A stretch of DNA of 27,056 nt from a virus: the IMG/VR virus record IMGVR_UViG_3300010883_000345, positions 1 to 27,056 of that record. The stretch is one strand, 5' to 3'. The translations under genes and the position numbers were made by a program. The notes beneath the pieces were generated by a model. The model made no database searches and was not told the DNA's origin. It was given only the letters and a program-made list of their open reading frames with translations. Positions 8,367 to 17,742 of this stretch are shown here, one piece after another. Position 1 is the first letter of the stretch. Every line of letters starts with the position of its first letter.

Positions 8367-11300
8367 ATGAAGAAAAACATAGTTATTGAATTGCTTGGAG
8401 ATAGAATCGGGGTGGATACTCAAGTAACCTCTCCTGAACTATTGAAAAATAGTAATTTTACTAATGGCAATACAGGGAGTAGCCAATTCGCTGCAGGATT
8501 TACCCCTACGAGTAATTATGCGACATCTAATGCGGCATCTCCTGATTGGGATTTAGATTGTGGTGTGTGGAGTAATGCAACACGGCAATTTACTTGGAAT
8601 AGTGCGGGGTGGCTACAAAAAACAGTAACTGGGCCTCCTAGCAGGTTTAGACAGGTTATGGTATTAGGTGCAGGGGTAGCATATACTTGCACAATGAGAT
8701 TCAAGAATTGGAGTAGGAGTGGTACTATTGGATTAGTCAGTCACGGGATGGCAGCGCCCGGACAACCACAATCGGTAGGAGCAAATGTAATTTTCACTGA
8801 CCCTTCAAATGATCCTCCTTATGGTCTTGGAGTTGGCGCAGGTGGAAACCCTAATGTTAATGTTGGATATGGTGGTGGCCGCCCTAACAATTCTATTGGT
8901 ACATTGTCCAACCCAGACACTTGGCACGAATCAACAGTTATTTGGCGACAGGCAAATAATTCTACTACTGATGCATTAACCTTTCAGATGGATGCCCTTT
9001 CTACAGTTACTATAGATTGGATAAGGCTTAGTAGAGTAGATATGAACCAAAGCTTACTAATAGGAGAATTAGACGGGGCAAACCCTGAAGATTCCCCTTT
9101 ATCGTTAAATTTTGCTATAAACTCTCCAACTAATATTGAAGCTAGAGCAGGAGCATATAGTAAAACATTTCAAATTCCCGCAACCCCAAACAATAATCAT
9201 GTTCTTAAAAGGATGAATATTACAAATTCAACCCACAGCGATTCAGCATTAAGATTCCAAACTCCCTGTCGTATTTCTATGGGGGGCTTGTTTGCTATAG
9301 ACGGATTATTTAAAGTGCAAGATGTAATAAGAATAAAAGAGAAAGCAATAGCATACTCTTGTGTATTTTTTGGAGATAATTTAGGGTGGAGTACGGGATT
9401 AGAAAATAAATTTATAAACCAACTAACTTTCCCTAATTCTACGAATCTAAAGGTTTGCGCTAGAGATATAATGGCTACTTGGACTGCTGATGATGCAACA
9501 CAGATAACTGAATATGATGGTACTGTATCCACAAACACATCTCCAATAATATATCCCTTTGCAACTTATGGCCCTACTAATGAAACTGGGCAATCTAATA
9601 GTATGCAAATATTAAGAGAGTATTGGGAGCGCTATACCCCAACCGTACCATCCACTAAAACGGGTTGTTATTTTTACGGTACTGCTCACATGACTGACCC
9701 TACTCCACTTCCTGTGTTAGATTGGAGGCCAATGTTGTGGGTGTATCCAATGATTAAAGAAATATTTGATAGTATAGGATATAGTATTGTTTCAAATTTT
9801 ATAGAATCAAGTGATTTTAAAAAATTATTATATGCAACCCCTAATGCACTTTATCAGAATCCTGATGCGAGATTCCTAGATTACAGCAATATGAATAATT
9901 TTAATAGTAATGCTCCTTTAACTGTTGATAACCTCAGGTTTTCCGTAACATCATCATCTCAATCTATTTCATATACTTGGCCTAATCCTTTAAACCCCGA
10001 CAATCCTGATGCTGCCGAAGGTTCTTTTAATTATGATGTCCCTATGGTATGGAACGCGATTTATGGCACTCAATGTAGATATCAGAATGTATTACAAAAC
10101 TCTACAATCATAACTCACGGAGGGACTTACTCTTATATGACTATAGGAGAAGCAGGGTATTATAATCTTAAATGTGAAAATTTTTGTTGGGGGTACTCAG
10201 GTTCTACTTGGAATACAGCAGCAGGTTCAGGAGGTAATAATGCGTTAATAAAATTCGGGCCCGGACTTGGATTCCGAGTGCAAAGCGTAGGTAATACCGC
10301 TTGGCATGATGTGGCTGTTAATACTAAAGTAACCTCACATAACTGTCTTGTTAAAAATGCAGGGCAAACAGGGAGTAAGTATCTTATAAACTTTGAGGAT
10401 GTAGATTTTACAGGGTATTTTAATAAAGGCGATAAACTAAGGTTATTTGTAAGGGTAGATTGGCATCTTGATGGCGATGGCCCTTCAGCGGGAGCAACTA
10501 CTACTATTAGCGGTTGTACTTGGAGATGTATGGGTAGTGAGTTAGATAATATATCTAACGCAAACCCAAGTGTTCAAGGGAGTAATGCGATTATGGAAGT
10601 AACCTTAATTAATCCTGATAGGCTTGAGTACGGTCAAACTTATGATTTAGCGGATATAATCCCTACTGAACATGAGCAATTAGAGTTTGTTAAAGGAATA
10701 GCACACTCTTTTAATCTTCAATTTCAAACTAGCGAAAAAACTAAAACGGTTTACATAGAGCCTTTTAGTGAGTTTTACCAACCCCTTCGTACAGCTATTG
10801 ATTGGACAGCAAAATTAGATAGAGGGAAGGAGATTGTAGATTCTTGGATAGATTCTAATTTTACAAGAAAGCTTATTTTTAAATACAAAACAGATGATAA
10901 TGATGCGATGATAGAGAACCTCGCCCCAACAAATTTTGACGGGGTAGAAGATTATGAACCTTATATACAATATTTAAATTCTGCTTACCCTTCAGGAGAT
11001 ACAGTTTTTGAAAATCCTTTCTTTTCTGGTACTTTTGATTCTCAGAAGTTTGCTGTGGGTGGAGGTGTAACTTCAGGTAATAACAATTTTTATTCTGCGG
11101 CTTTATGGACTAATGTAGGGGGGACATCTGAAAAGGGATTTGGTTTTTCCCCTAGATTGTTAATGTACGATAAAAAAGATTTTGGGATTCAAAACCTTAC
11201 TGATATGGATGGTAATTATGTAAATTATAATACGGGTAGAAATTGGCATGGGCAATATTGGAGAAATACAGATACAGGTAATTATTATAATGCTTGGGTA

Positions 11301-11903
11301 GGATGGGCAGATACTACGGTTGGCGCTTCATTTCCTCCTGCACCTTTTTATGGTGCTAACCCTCCTTACTTGCCTTTTGGGTATAATTGGTCACACGCTT
11401 TTCTACCTCAATGTACTTTTATTGATAGATTTAATTTTACTAATCAGTTTGGATTGTCTTACGGGAATTATACCTGTCAAGATTATGAGTATGACGGTAA
11501 TCTGAATGGAGGGACAGGAGGGCAAAGTTATGGAGCGATGGGAACAGGATTAGGGCTATATCATAGGTATTATAAAACAATGATAGATGGTCTTATTGAC
11601 CAACCGAAATTAAGAACCTGCTATATAGATTTAAAAGTAACTGACATACTTAATTTAGATTTTTCTTTTCCTATTTATATAGATGGTGTATATTATAAGT
11701 TAATAAAAATTGTAGATTATCAACCTCATTTTAATACATCAACAGAGGTACAGCTACATCAGTATAGTCCTGAAGTGGGGGCAGGAATACCTCAAGCTCC
11801 TGCACTTATAAGCACAGCAACTCCGGTCGGTGGTGTCGTTATTACGGGTAGCGGTGGTACTTATGGCCCTCCCGCACCTGCACCTCCACCTCCAGAATTA
11901 TAA
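8367..11903 (+). CDS. Large baseplate protein with inserted lectin-like domain (1178 aa)
   Basis: The protein opens with a beta strand (KNIVIELLGDRI). At 265-276 it has SKTFQIPATPNN, matching the Y-S-K-T-F-x-L-P-G-T-x-x-N motif typical of baseplate proteins in Bacteroidota phages as I remember them. Between residues about 19 and 240 lies a separate Gly/Trp-rich region (LLKNSNF, GWLQKTVTG, DALTFQMDALSTVTIDWIRLSRV) that resembles a CBM4/9-type galactose-binding jelly roll. The long middle section is unassigned. The C-terminus ends in a Gly- then Pro-rich linker (PPAPAPPPPEL), which suggests a flexible tip. The protein probably forms part of the host-contacting end of the tail. Confidence 0.75.
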   Translation: MKKNIVIELLGDRIGVDTQVTSPELLKNSNFTNGNTGSSQFAAGFTPTSNYATSNAASPDWDLDCGVWSNATRQFTWNSAGWLQKTVTGPPSRFRQVMVLGAGVAYTCTMRFKNWSRSGTIGLVSHGMAAPGQPQSVGANVIFTDPSNDPPYGLGVGAGGNPNVNVGYGGGRPNNSIGTLSNPDTWHESTVIWRQANNSTTDALTFQMDALSTVTIDWIRLSRVDMNQSLLIGELDGANPEDSPLSLNFAINSPTNIEARAGAYSKTFQIPATPNNNHVLKRMNITNSTHSDSALRFQTPCRISMGGLFAIDGLFKVQDVIRIKEKAIAYSCVFFGDNLGWSTGLENKFINQLTFPNSTNLKVCARDIMATWTADDATQITEYDGTVSTNTSPIIYPFATYGPTNETGQSNSMQILREYWERYTPTVPSTKTGCYFYGTAHMTDPTPLPVLDWRPMLWVYPMIKEIFDSIGYSIVSNFIESSDFKKLLYATPNALYQNPDARFLDYSNMNNFNSNAPLTVDNLRFSVTSSSQSISYTWPNPLNPDNPDAAEGSFNYDVPMVWNAIYGTQCRYQNVLQNSTIITHGGTYSYMTIGEAGYYNLKCENFCWGYSGSTWNTAAGSGGNNALIKFGPGLGFRVQSVGNTAWHDVAVNTKVTSHNCLVKNAGQTGSKYLINFEDVDFTGYFNKGDKLRLFVRVDWHLDGDGPSAGATTTISGCTWRCMGSELDNISNANPSVQGSNAIMEVTLINPDRLEYGQTYDLADIIPTEHEQLEFVKGIAHSFNLQFQTSEKTKTVYIEPFSEFYQPLRTAIDWTAKLDRGKEIVDSWIDSNFTRKLIFKYKTDDNDAMIENLAPTNFDGVEDYEPYIQYLNSAYPSGDTVFENPFFSGTFDSQKFAVGGGVTSGNNNFYSAALWTNVGGTSEKGFGFSPRLLMYDKKDFGIQNLTDMDGNYVNYNTGRNWHGQYWRNTDTGNYYNAWVGWADTTVGASFPPAPFYGANPPYLPFGYNWSHAFLPQCTFIDRFNFTNQFGLSYGNYTCQDYEYDGNLNGGTGGQSYGAMGTGLGLYHRYYKTMIDGLIDQPKLRTCYIDLKVTDILNLDFSFPIYIDGVYYKLIKIVDYQPHFNTSTEVQLHQYSPEVGAGIPQAPALISTATPVGGVVITGSGGTYGPPAPAPPPPEL

Positions 11904-11905
11904 TT

Positions 11906-12670
11906 ATGGGAATAACACAAAACATAACAGGTAGAGTGGTAACGGATAGCGGTATGCGTCTAATGGAAGGATTAGAAACATACAATGCTTTTCCTTTGGT
12001 TACTGAAGCTAAAATGTGGATTTCAAAAAATATAGAGATGCGCTTTTCTAATAGCGCTCTTGTTAATATAGATTATCTAGCAAGCTATAATCACAGGTCG
12101 CAATTTACAAAAAACACAGGAGTTGAGATGGTAGATGGGAGTTCTTATAATAATAATTGGATTCCAACCTCTGCCCAAATGATTGCTCCCACTCAATGCT
12201 ATCTTAAAAATGTTGTTGGATGGTTGAATCCACACTCTTGTTCAAGTTGTGAGGAGGTTTTTAAGATAATTATAAGTATATGGAAAAAGCCAACTACAGA
12301 TGACGGGACAGCAGGCACTATAGCTACCTTATTATTTACACAAACATTTGAAGGTTTAGCGGGTAAAGGTAATGGTTATGCTATGAAGATTGATGGAGCT
12401 ACAGATTCAAGAGTTGGAAATAATGCTTATACTGTAGATGAGGGGGAAGGGATTTTAGTGAGTGTAAGATGGGATGATGATGGTAGAGAAACTGCGTGTT
12501 GCAATATCAATGCTAATTTTGAAATGACTTTTGAAACAATGATAGGTGTAACTACAACAAAAGATGAGATTCTCCTTCCGTCTATAACTGTAGATGGGTT
12601 TAATAGATATAATGAAACTATTAACACTCCTAATAGAGCAAATGTAATTCGTCCACCAAAAATCACTTAA
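11906..12670 (+). CDS. Hypothetical virion protein (254 aa)
   Basis: A soluble protein with alternating beta-like segments and a Cys pair (SCSSCEEV near residue 112-118), plus CC near 199. It starts two bases after the previous stop, in line with the tail gene cluster. The N-terminal MGITQNITGRVVTDSG could be a strand that docks to the virion. No family recognised. A tail-tip or fibre-associated role follows only from its place between the baseplate-like gene and the neck/tape-measure genes. Confidence 0.65.
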   Translation: MGITQNITGRVVTDSGMRLMEGLETYNAFPLVTEAKMWISKNIEMRFSNSALVNIDYLASYNHRSQFTKNTGVEMVDGSSYNNNWIPTSAQMIAPTQCYLKNVVGWLNPHSCSSCEEVFKIIISIWKKPTTDDGTAGTIATLLFTQTFEGLAGKGNGYAMKIDGATDSRVGNNAYTVDEGEGILVSVRWDDDGRETACCNINANFEMTFETMIGVTTTKDEILLPSITVDGFNRYNETINTPNRANVIRPPKIT

Positions 12671-12674
12671 AATT

Positions 12675-13205
12675 ATGGGTGTATTTAAAATAATAGAAGA
12701 TAGATTAATGAAAGAAGGTAGGCAGGGTATAATCCTCTTACGAGAGGAGCTTACAGCTCAAAAGCATAGAGCTTCAGATAAATTGTATGATGGGTTTCGT
12801 GCAACAGTACAAGGACTAGGGGATAGGATTGTTATGAGGGTAAGTAATAATACACCTTATATGTGGCTAGTTAATAATGGTTCAAAAACGAATGGTGTAA
12901 ATGCCACTTATCAACAAATAGCAGATTGGGCTTTACAAAAACAAAATAAAGGAGAGATTAGATTTACCAGTATGACTTCTTTAAATAATTTTATAAATAC
13001 AGTTAAGAAAAGGTTAGAATCTAGGTATTTAACAGAAGGCGGAGATAAGGTTGCAGCAAGAAGATATTTTTTTATTAACATAGTGGTCGCTAAGATAAGA
13101 GCAAGTGGAGCAAAAAGTAGAATAGAAAGAGATTTAAATAAGCAGATTCAGAATTACATAGGATATAATAAAAAAGAAAAACCAATCACAGTAGGAATTA
13201 GTTAA
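12675..13205 (+). CDS. Putative neck or tail-completion protein (HK97 gp10-like)
   Basis: The 176-aa product has an N-terminal helix followed by a beta region (GLGDRIVMRVSNNTPYMWLVNNGSK, residues about 46-72) in which N-N-x-x-Y-x-x-x-V-x-x-G resembles the N-x-x-x-Y-A-x-x-x-E-x-G signature of HK97 gp10-type head-tail joining proteins. The C-terminal half is basic and helical. It lies directly before the tape measure gene. Size, fold pattern and position fit a neck/tail completion protein, but similarity is weak and a tail tip role is possible. Confidence 0.45.
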   Translation: MGVFKIIEDRLMKEGRQGIILLREELTAQKHRASDKLYDGFRATVQGLGDRIVMRVSNNTPYMWLVNNGSKTNGVNATYQQIADWALQKQNKGEIRFTSMTSLNNFINTVKKRLESRYLTEGGDKVAARRYFFINIVVAKIRASGAKSRIERDLNKQIQNYIGYNKKEKPITVGIS

Positions 13206-13216
13206 TATATAGAAAT

Positions 13217-16200
13217 ATGGCAGAAAAAATAGCATACGAAATAGAGATAAAAAATCTCACGCAAGTAACTAAGCTTAAGGATGAATTAAAGAAGCTAAGA
13301 AAGCAAAATAAGCTTCTTGAAAAGGATACTAAACAAAATACTAAAGCAGGTAGAATTGCTGCCAAGCAATATGATATAAATGCTAAAGCTATTGGAAATA
13401 AATCTACAAAGCTTAGGGTTTTAAATAAAGAATTAAGAGGCTCTACAACAGTAACAAAAAAAGCTACCAAGAGTAACAATAGTATGGCGAAGCAGTTTAT
13501 TAAAGGGGCGGCAGCTATTGGTATTGTTGTTGGTGCATTTAGAGCTGTAAATAGAATAGTAAGTTCTGTTGTTAATGTTTTTACAGAGTTTGAATTTGTA
13601 ATGGCTAAAGTTAATGCTGTGTCAGGCGCAACTGAAAAAGAGTTTTCGGCATTAACAGAAACAGCAGAGGAATTAGGTAGAACAACTTTCTTTACAGCAG
13701 CACAGGTTGGAGAGCTTATGTTAAATTTCTCTAAATTAGGATTTACTGCTTCTGAAATACAAGATGCCGTACAGCCAACTCTTGATTTAGCAACAGCAAC
13801 AGGTAGTGATTTAGCAAGAGCAGCATTAGTTGCAGGTGCAGCAGTTAGAGGATTTGGATTAGATGCTAGTGAAACACAAAGGGTAGTTGATGTGATGGCT
13901 GTATCGTTTAGTAGTTCCGCTATGAATATTGAGAAGTGGCAAACATCTATGACAAAGGTTGCTCCGATTGCAAAAGCAGCAGGATTCTCTATTGAAGATA
14001 CTGCAGCAATAATGTCAAAATTAACGGATTCAGGTATTGAGGCTTCTATTGCAGGTACATCTTTAAGAAATATATTACTTAAAATGCAAGACCCTACATC
14101 AGAACTTTCTATGAGGTTTGGGAAAACAATTCACTCTTTAGATGAGTTAGTACCTGCTATGAAGCAGTTTGTTGCTGAGGGTGGTAGTATGGCTGATGTT
14201 ATGGAGGTGGTTGATTTAAGACAGGCAGCAGCTTTTGAGCAAATGCTTACAACTGCAGATGGTACTTTAGCGTTAAGAGATTCTTTGTTAGAGGCAAATG
14301 GAGAAGGGGCAAGAATGGCTGCAATAATTGGGGACACATTACAGGGAGCGTTCTTAAAATTCACTTCAGCTATGCAAGGGTTAGGAATAAGTATAATGAA
14401 GGATTTTGCAGGAAATTTGCAAGAGGCAGTAGAAGGGGTGGCAGTATTTATGAATAAACTTGCTGCAAATAGTAAGACAATAGTAAAGGTTATAAATGGG
14501 CTTACAAAACTTATAAAATGGTTTGGTATATATAAAATTACGCTTCTAGCTGTTTCAGGATATACTATTGCTTACAATAAGGTACTAGTAATACAAAGGT
14601 GGATGGCTATAAAAGCGGCAGCAGGAATGACGACTTTAGCTACAGCAACTCTGGTTGCAAAGAGGGCTATTCAGTCACTTATAAGCGCTACAGGGATAGG
14701 GTTAGCTATAGTTGTATTATCAGAATTAATCCCTTGGCTGCTAAAAACTGAAGAAGAAACCGTAAAAGTTGCTGATGCAACTGAGGTTCTTATAGGAAAA
14801 TATCAAGATTCCATAAAGCCAATAGAAGATTTAAAACAAAAGGGAAAAGAATTGATACGGGTTAAAACTTTGATGAATGAGATGTTAGATGAGGAAGGGA
14901 ATTTATTAGACAATACTTCGGTTAATCAAAAAATATATAATAAATATAAAGGTCAGGCCGCTATCTTAATGAGAGCTGTAAATAAAGAGTTAAAAGATAA
15001 TGACCAAGCTTTAATAACTGAAAAAACATCTATTGATGGGCTGTCAAGCTCTATTGATGCTTTGACTGAATCACTAACAACCCAAGCATTAGTAAAGGGA
15101 TTTACAAGTGCAATAGAAGGAATTGCAGAATTAGCAGCTAACGCTACTATAGCACAAGAAAAAATGAAGTCATACCTTGCCGTTCAAAAGGAAACTCTAA
15201 CTGGCGACATAGGAACTGATATGGCGGATATGACAGATGCAAAATTTGTTGAGATGATAGATTTCTTTGAAAAACTCGGTGTTGTTGCGATAGAGGCTGC
15301 GGATGGCACGGTTCATTTCATAGGTGGGTTTAAAGAAATGCAAGATATTATAACAGGTGCAGGGTTTAAGGATTGGGATGATTTAAAGAGCGCTATAAGT
15401 GATACTGAGCAAAATACATTAGCCGTAACAAAAGCTTTTGAGAGGTTAGGTTTAGATTTTGACTTGCTTAGTACAAAGTTTAAAGGAAAAGGTGATGGGC
15501 CTGACCTTGGCAATACAGTAACTAATTGGGCTGAACTAACGAAATTAGCAATAAATCAAGTTAAGCAGAGCAAATTAGAAAGCATGATGACTGACGAAGA
15601 ATGGTTAGAGAATTGTAAATCTGTTAAAACGGAAGCTGTTATGACAGAAGTAGAATATAAGGACAAGGTATTGGAAGTTAGAGCGACTATGCTTGAAAAG
15701 GAACTAGCAGATACAAATACAACTGAGAAAAGGATAACACAAATAAAGCAACAGCAGTTAGATATTCAGTTACAGCAAAAGGACTCATCTTTTAGGAAAG
15801 AGATGGAATTAATAAAAACTAACTATGATGCGGAGGCCAACATTATAAGGGATGCTTATACTGTTAATGGAAGGGTAACTGAAGAAGGTAATAGGCTTTT
15901 GTTAGAGTTGGAAATACAACACTTACTTGCTAAAGCAGGGTTGCACAAGGACTACGGGAAAACTTTATTAGGAGTAAATGGTCAAATAGCAACTAGCAAT
16001 AGAAGCCTTCATGAATCAAATATGAGGCAGATACAGGAGCAACTTGGAGCTATGAGTGGTCTTGGTGGGGCTTTACAAACTTTAGCAGGAGATAATGAAG
16101 CGTTAAATGGAGTTAAAGAAGCGGGGATAGCAATTTCAGAAGCAGCATCTATAGCACAAGCATTTTTAACATTACAAGAGAGTTTGAATACTTTAGGGAT

Positions 16201-16852
16201 GGTAAAAAACAATGTAGCTAAAGCGCTTGGAATTGGCCTTAAAACTACAGATGTAGCCCTTACAAATACAGATTCAGTATCTACAGCATTAAACACTACA
16301 GCAACCACTACAAATACGGGTGCGGTTATTGGTAATACAATGGCAGATGCAGTTTCACTACCTGTTTTAGGTACTAAAGCAATTTTAAAACAAGGTGGTG
16401 GTGACCCTTATACGGCATTCTTTCGTATTATTGCGATGATAGCTCTAATAGCAGGAGTTATGAGTATGTTTATGAAGAAGGGGGGTCTTATTCCTAGTGG
16501 TAAAGAAGGAAAGTTTGCTAAAGGTGGTATGGTTAGGGGTAAATCCCACGCACAAGGCGGAGAGAAGTTTGCTGTAGGGGGTAGGGTGGTAGAGCTAGAA
16601 GGAGGAGAGGCTGTAATAAACAAAAGAAGTACGGCTATGTATAAAGACCAACTATCTTCTATGAACGCAGCAGGGGGAGGAAATAGATTTGCTGATGGCG
16701 GACTATTAAATATGCCTTCTTTTGCAACTGCTTCTTTTGGTGCATTAAGTGGTGGTAGTGGAGGTAGCACTCAAAAAGTAATAGTAGTAGAATCAGATAT
16801 AACAAAGACGCAGCGAAAAGTAAATGTGATAGAGGCTGCTGCAACAATTTAA
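13217..16852 (+). CDS. Tail tape measure protein
   Basis: The 1211-aa protein sets tail length. Residues 1-80 are a Lys-rich coiled coil. Residues about 120-370 match the TP901-type tape measure core (EFEFVMAKVNAVSG, ELGRTTFFTAAQVGELM, GFGLDASETQRVVDVM, IAGTSLRNILLKM). Hydrophobic segments near 95-120, 425-445 and 480-510 are typical of the family. Near the C-terminus are hydrophobic stretch IIAMIALIAGVMSMFM and Gly-rich repeats (GGLIPSG, AKGGMVRG, AVGGRVVELEGGEAVI, ADGGLL) commonly seen at tape measure ends. At the usual 0.15 nm per residue the tail would be roughly 180 nm. It is the largest gene in the window. Confidence 0.93.
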   Translation: MAEKIAYEIEIKNLTQVTKLKDELKKLRKQNKLLEKDTKQNTKAGRIAAKQYDINAKAIGNKSTKLRVLNKELRGSTTVTKKATKSNNSMAKQFIKGAAAIGIVVGAFRAVNRIVSSVVNVFTEFEFVMAKVNAVSGATEKEFSALTETAEELGRTTFFTAAQVGELMLNFSKLGFTASEIQDAVQPTLDLATATGSDLARAALVAGAAVRGFGLDASETQRVVDVMAVSFSSSAMNIEKWQTSMTKVAPIAKAAGFSIEDTAAIMSKLTDSGIEASIAGTSLRNILLKMQDPTSELSMRFGKTIHSLDELVPAMKQFVAEGGSMADVMEVVDLRQAAAFEQMLTTADGTLALRDSLLEANGEGARMAAIIGDTLQGAFLKFTSAMQGLGISIMKDFAGNLQEAVEGVAVFMNKLAANSKTIVKVINGLTKLIKWFGIYKITLLAVSGYTIAYNKVLVIQRWMAIKAAAGMTTLATATLVAKRAIQSLISATGIGLAIVVLSELIPWLLKTEEETVKVADATEVLIGKYQDSIKPIEDLKQKGKELIRVKTLMNEMLDEEGNLLDNTSVNQKIYNKYKGQAAILMRAVNKELKDNDQALITEKTSIDGLSSSIDALTESLTTQALVKGFTSAIEGIAELAANATIAQEKMKSYLAVQKETLTGDIGTDMADMTDAKFVEMIDFFEKLGVVAIEAADGTVHFIGGFKEMQDIITGAGFKDWDDLKSAISDTEQNTLAVTKAFERLGLDFDLLSTKFKGKGDGPDLGNTVTNWAELTKLAINQVKQSKLESMMTDEEWLENCKSVKTEAVMTEVEYKDKVLEVRATMLEKELADTNTTEKRITQIKQQQLDIQLQQKDSSFRKEMELIKTNYDAEANIIRDAYTVNGRVTEEGNRLLLELEIQHLLAKAGLHKDYGKTLLGVNGQIATSNRSLHESNMRQIQEQLGAMSGLGGALQTLAGDNEALNGVKEAGIAISEAASIAQAFLTLQESLNTLGMVKNNVAKALGIGLKTTDVALTNTDSVSTALNTTATTTNTGAVIGNTMADAVSLPVLGTKAILKQGGGDPYTAFFRIIAMIALIAGVMSMFMKKGGLIPSGKEGKFAKGGMVRGKSHAQGGEKFAVGGRVVELEGGEAVINKRSTAMYKDQLSSMNAAGGGNRFADGGLLNMPSFATASFGALSGGSGGSTQKVIVVESDITKTQRKVNVIEAAATI

Positions 16853-16861
16853 TATTAACAA

Positions 16862-17062
16862 ATGTTTGTTAGTAAAAAAACAAAACAACAAAGGTTAGAT
16901 ACCTGTAAAAAATGCGACTTTTACAGGAACTTCTTAATGCTTAAAAATCCTAAAATAACTTGGGGGTCAAGATGTGGAAAGTGTAGTTGCTTTTTAGATG
17001 CCAAAACAACTCTTACTAAAGAATTTTTAGGAGAGTGCCCATTAGATAAATGGAAAGAATAA
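16862..17062 (+). CDS. Small zinc-ribbon-like protein (66 aa)
   Basis: The residues C15-x2-C18 and C38-x2-C41-x-C43 with a later C59 form a probable Zn-binding site; the ending GECPLDKW is also typical. The pattern RLDTCKKC ... CGKCSCF ... CPLDKW is familiar from small proteins placed after tape measure genes in phages of Bacteroidota (DUF6171-like from memory). It starts nine bases after the tape measure stop. Role unknown; a structural or assembly helper in the tail is possible. Confidence 0.6.
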   Translation: MFVSKKTKQQRLDTCKKCDFYRNFLMLKNPKITWGSRCGKCSCFLDAKTTLTKEFLGECPLDKWKE

Positions 17063-17076
17063 TTAAAACTTAAATT

Positions 17077-17376
17077 ATGAGTATATTAACTGTTATAAAT
17101 AACATGTCTAATGAAGAAAAGATAGAAATTAAAGATGCTGTAGCATATAATAAGACAAAAATAAAAAACGGAAAGTATGATGCGGGTGCATTAAGTTTTA
17201 TGTTTAAGAAATGGAAGGAGTTATTCCCTAAAGTAAAACAAAGTATGAGTTGTAAGGGCTGCAGAGATAGTGTTGTAAAGTTTTTTGAACAGGTAGTTGA
17301 TATTATAGAGAAAGAAGAAAATGAAAATAACAAAACATTAACAGGGGCATTATCTCCTACAGGGCCGAGAGCTTAA
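17077..17376 (+). CDS. Hypothetical protein with CxxC motif (99 aa)
   Basis: A helical, Lys/Glu-rich protein with a single SCKGCRDS motif at residues 58-65 and a short disordered tail (TGALSPTGPRA). The CxxC may complete a metal site in a dimer or with a partner such as the Cys-rich protein encoded immediately upstream. No family recognised. It is cotranscribed in the run of small genes between the tape measure and the protease. Confidence 0.6.
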   Translation: MSILTVINNMSNEEKIEIKDAVAYNKTKIKNGKYDAGALSFMFKKWKELFPKVKQSMSCKGCRDSVVKFFEQVVDIIEKEENENNKTLTGALSPTGPRA

Positions 17377-17381
17377 AAAAT

Positions 17382-17699
17382 ATGGCAAGACAAAATAAAA
17401 AAGAAGTGGTTGGGGAGTATCTAAAAATAGCAGAATCAGAAATCCTAAAAAGATGGCACGAACCTACTATTCAAGATATGTTAAGGCATCTAATAGAAAA
17501 GGGTATAGTTGAACCAAAGAGGTTAAGAAATTATATGATAATATACGACTTTGATTGCATTTTAAGATTCAATGAAGGGAATAGAACTCATACCTTTATG
17601 GATTTATCTATTAAGTATGACATCTCTGAAAGACAAGTGCAAAGTGTAGTTTACAAGGAGAGAAAGAAAGAGGTGGCTACAATGAATATAACCTTCTAA
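17382..17699 (+). CDS. Helix-turn-helix protein (105 aa)
   Basis: A basic helical protein. Residues 71-95 (TFMDLSIKYDISERQVQSVVYKERK) read as a helix-turn-helix: a first helix, the turn Y-D-I-S, and a recognition helix E-R-Q-V-Q-S-V-V. The N-terminal 60 residues look like an oligomerisation or accessory domain. It could be a late transcriptional regulator, or a DNA-binding packaging protein, since it lies directly upstream of the head genes. The 43-base gap after it contains no convincing promoter. Confidence 0.6.
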   Translation: MARQNKKEVVGEYLKIAESEILKRWHEPTIQDMLRHLIEKGIVEPKRLRNYMIIYDFDCILRFNEGNRTHTFMDLSIKYDISERQVQSVVYKERKKEVATMNITF

Positions 17700-17742
17700 A
17701 GTTTTTTCCTAAAACTGCGTAAGATTCTCATAAGTAAAAAAT

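Noticed and set aside
9197-9538. Reverse-strand frame of 113 codons
   Set aside because: It lies inside the baseplate gene, has no leader or promoter, and its composition is that of an antisense shadow. The same holds for 16408-16770 and 13198-13479.
4181-11903. Diversity-generating retroelement acting on the lectin-like tail genes
   Set aside because: No reverse transcriptase gene and no template repeat were seen in the window.
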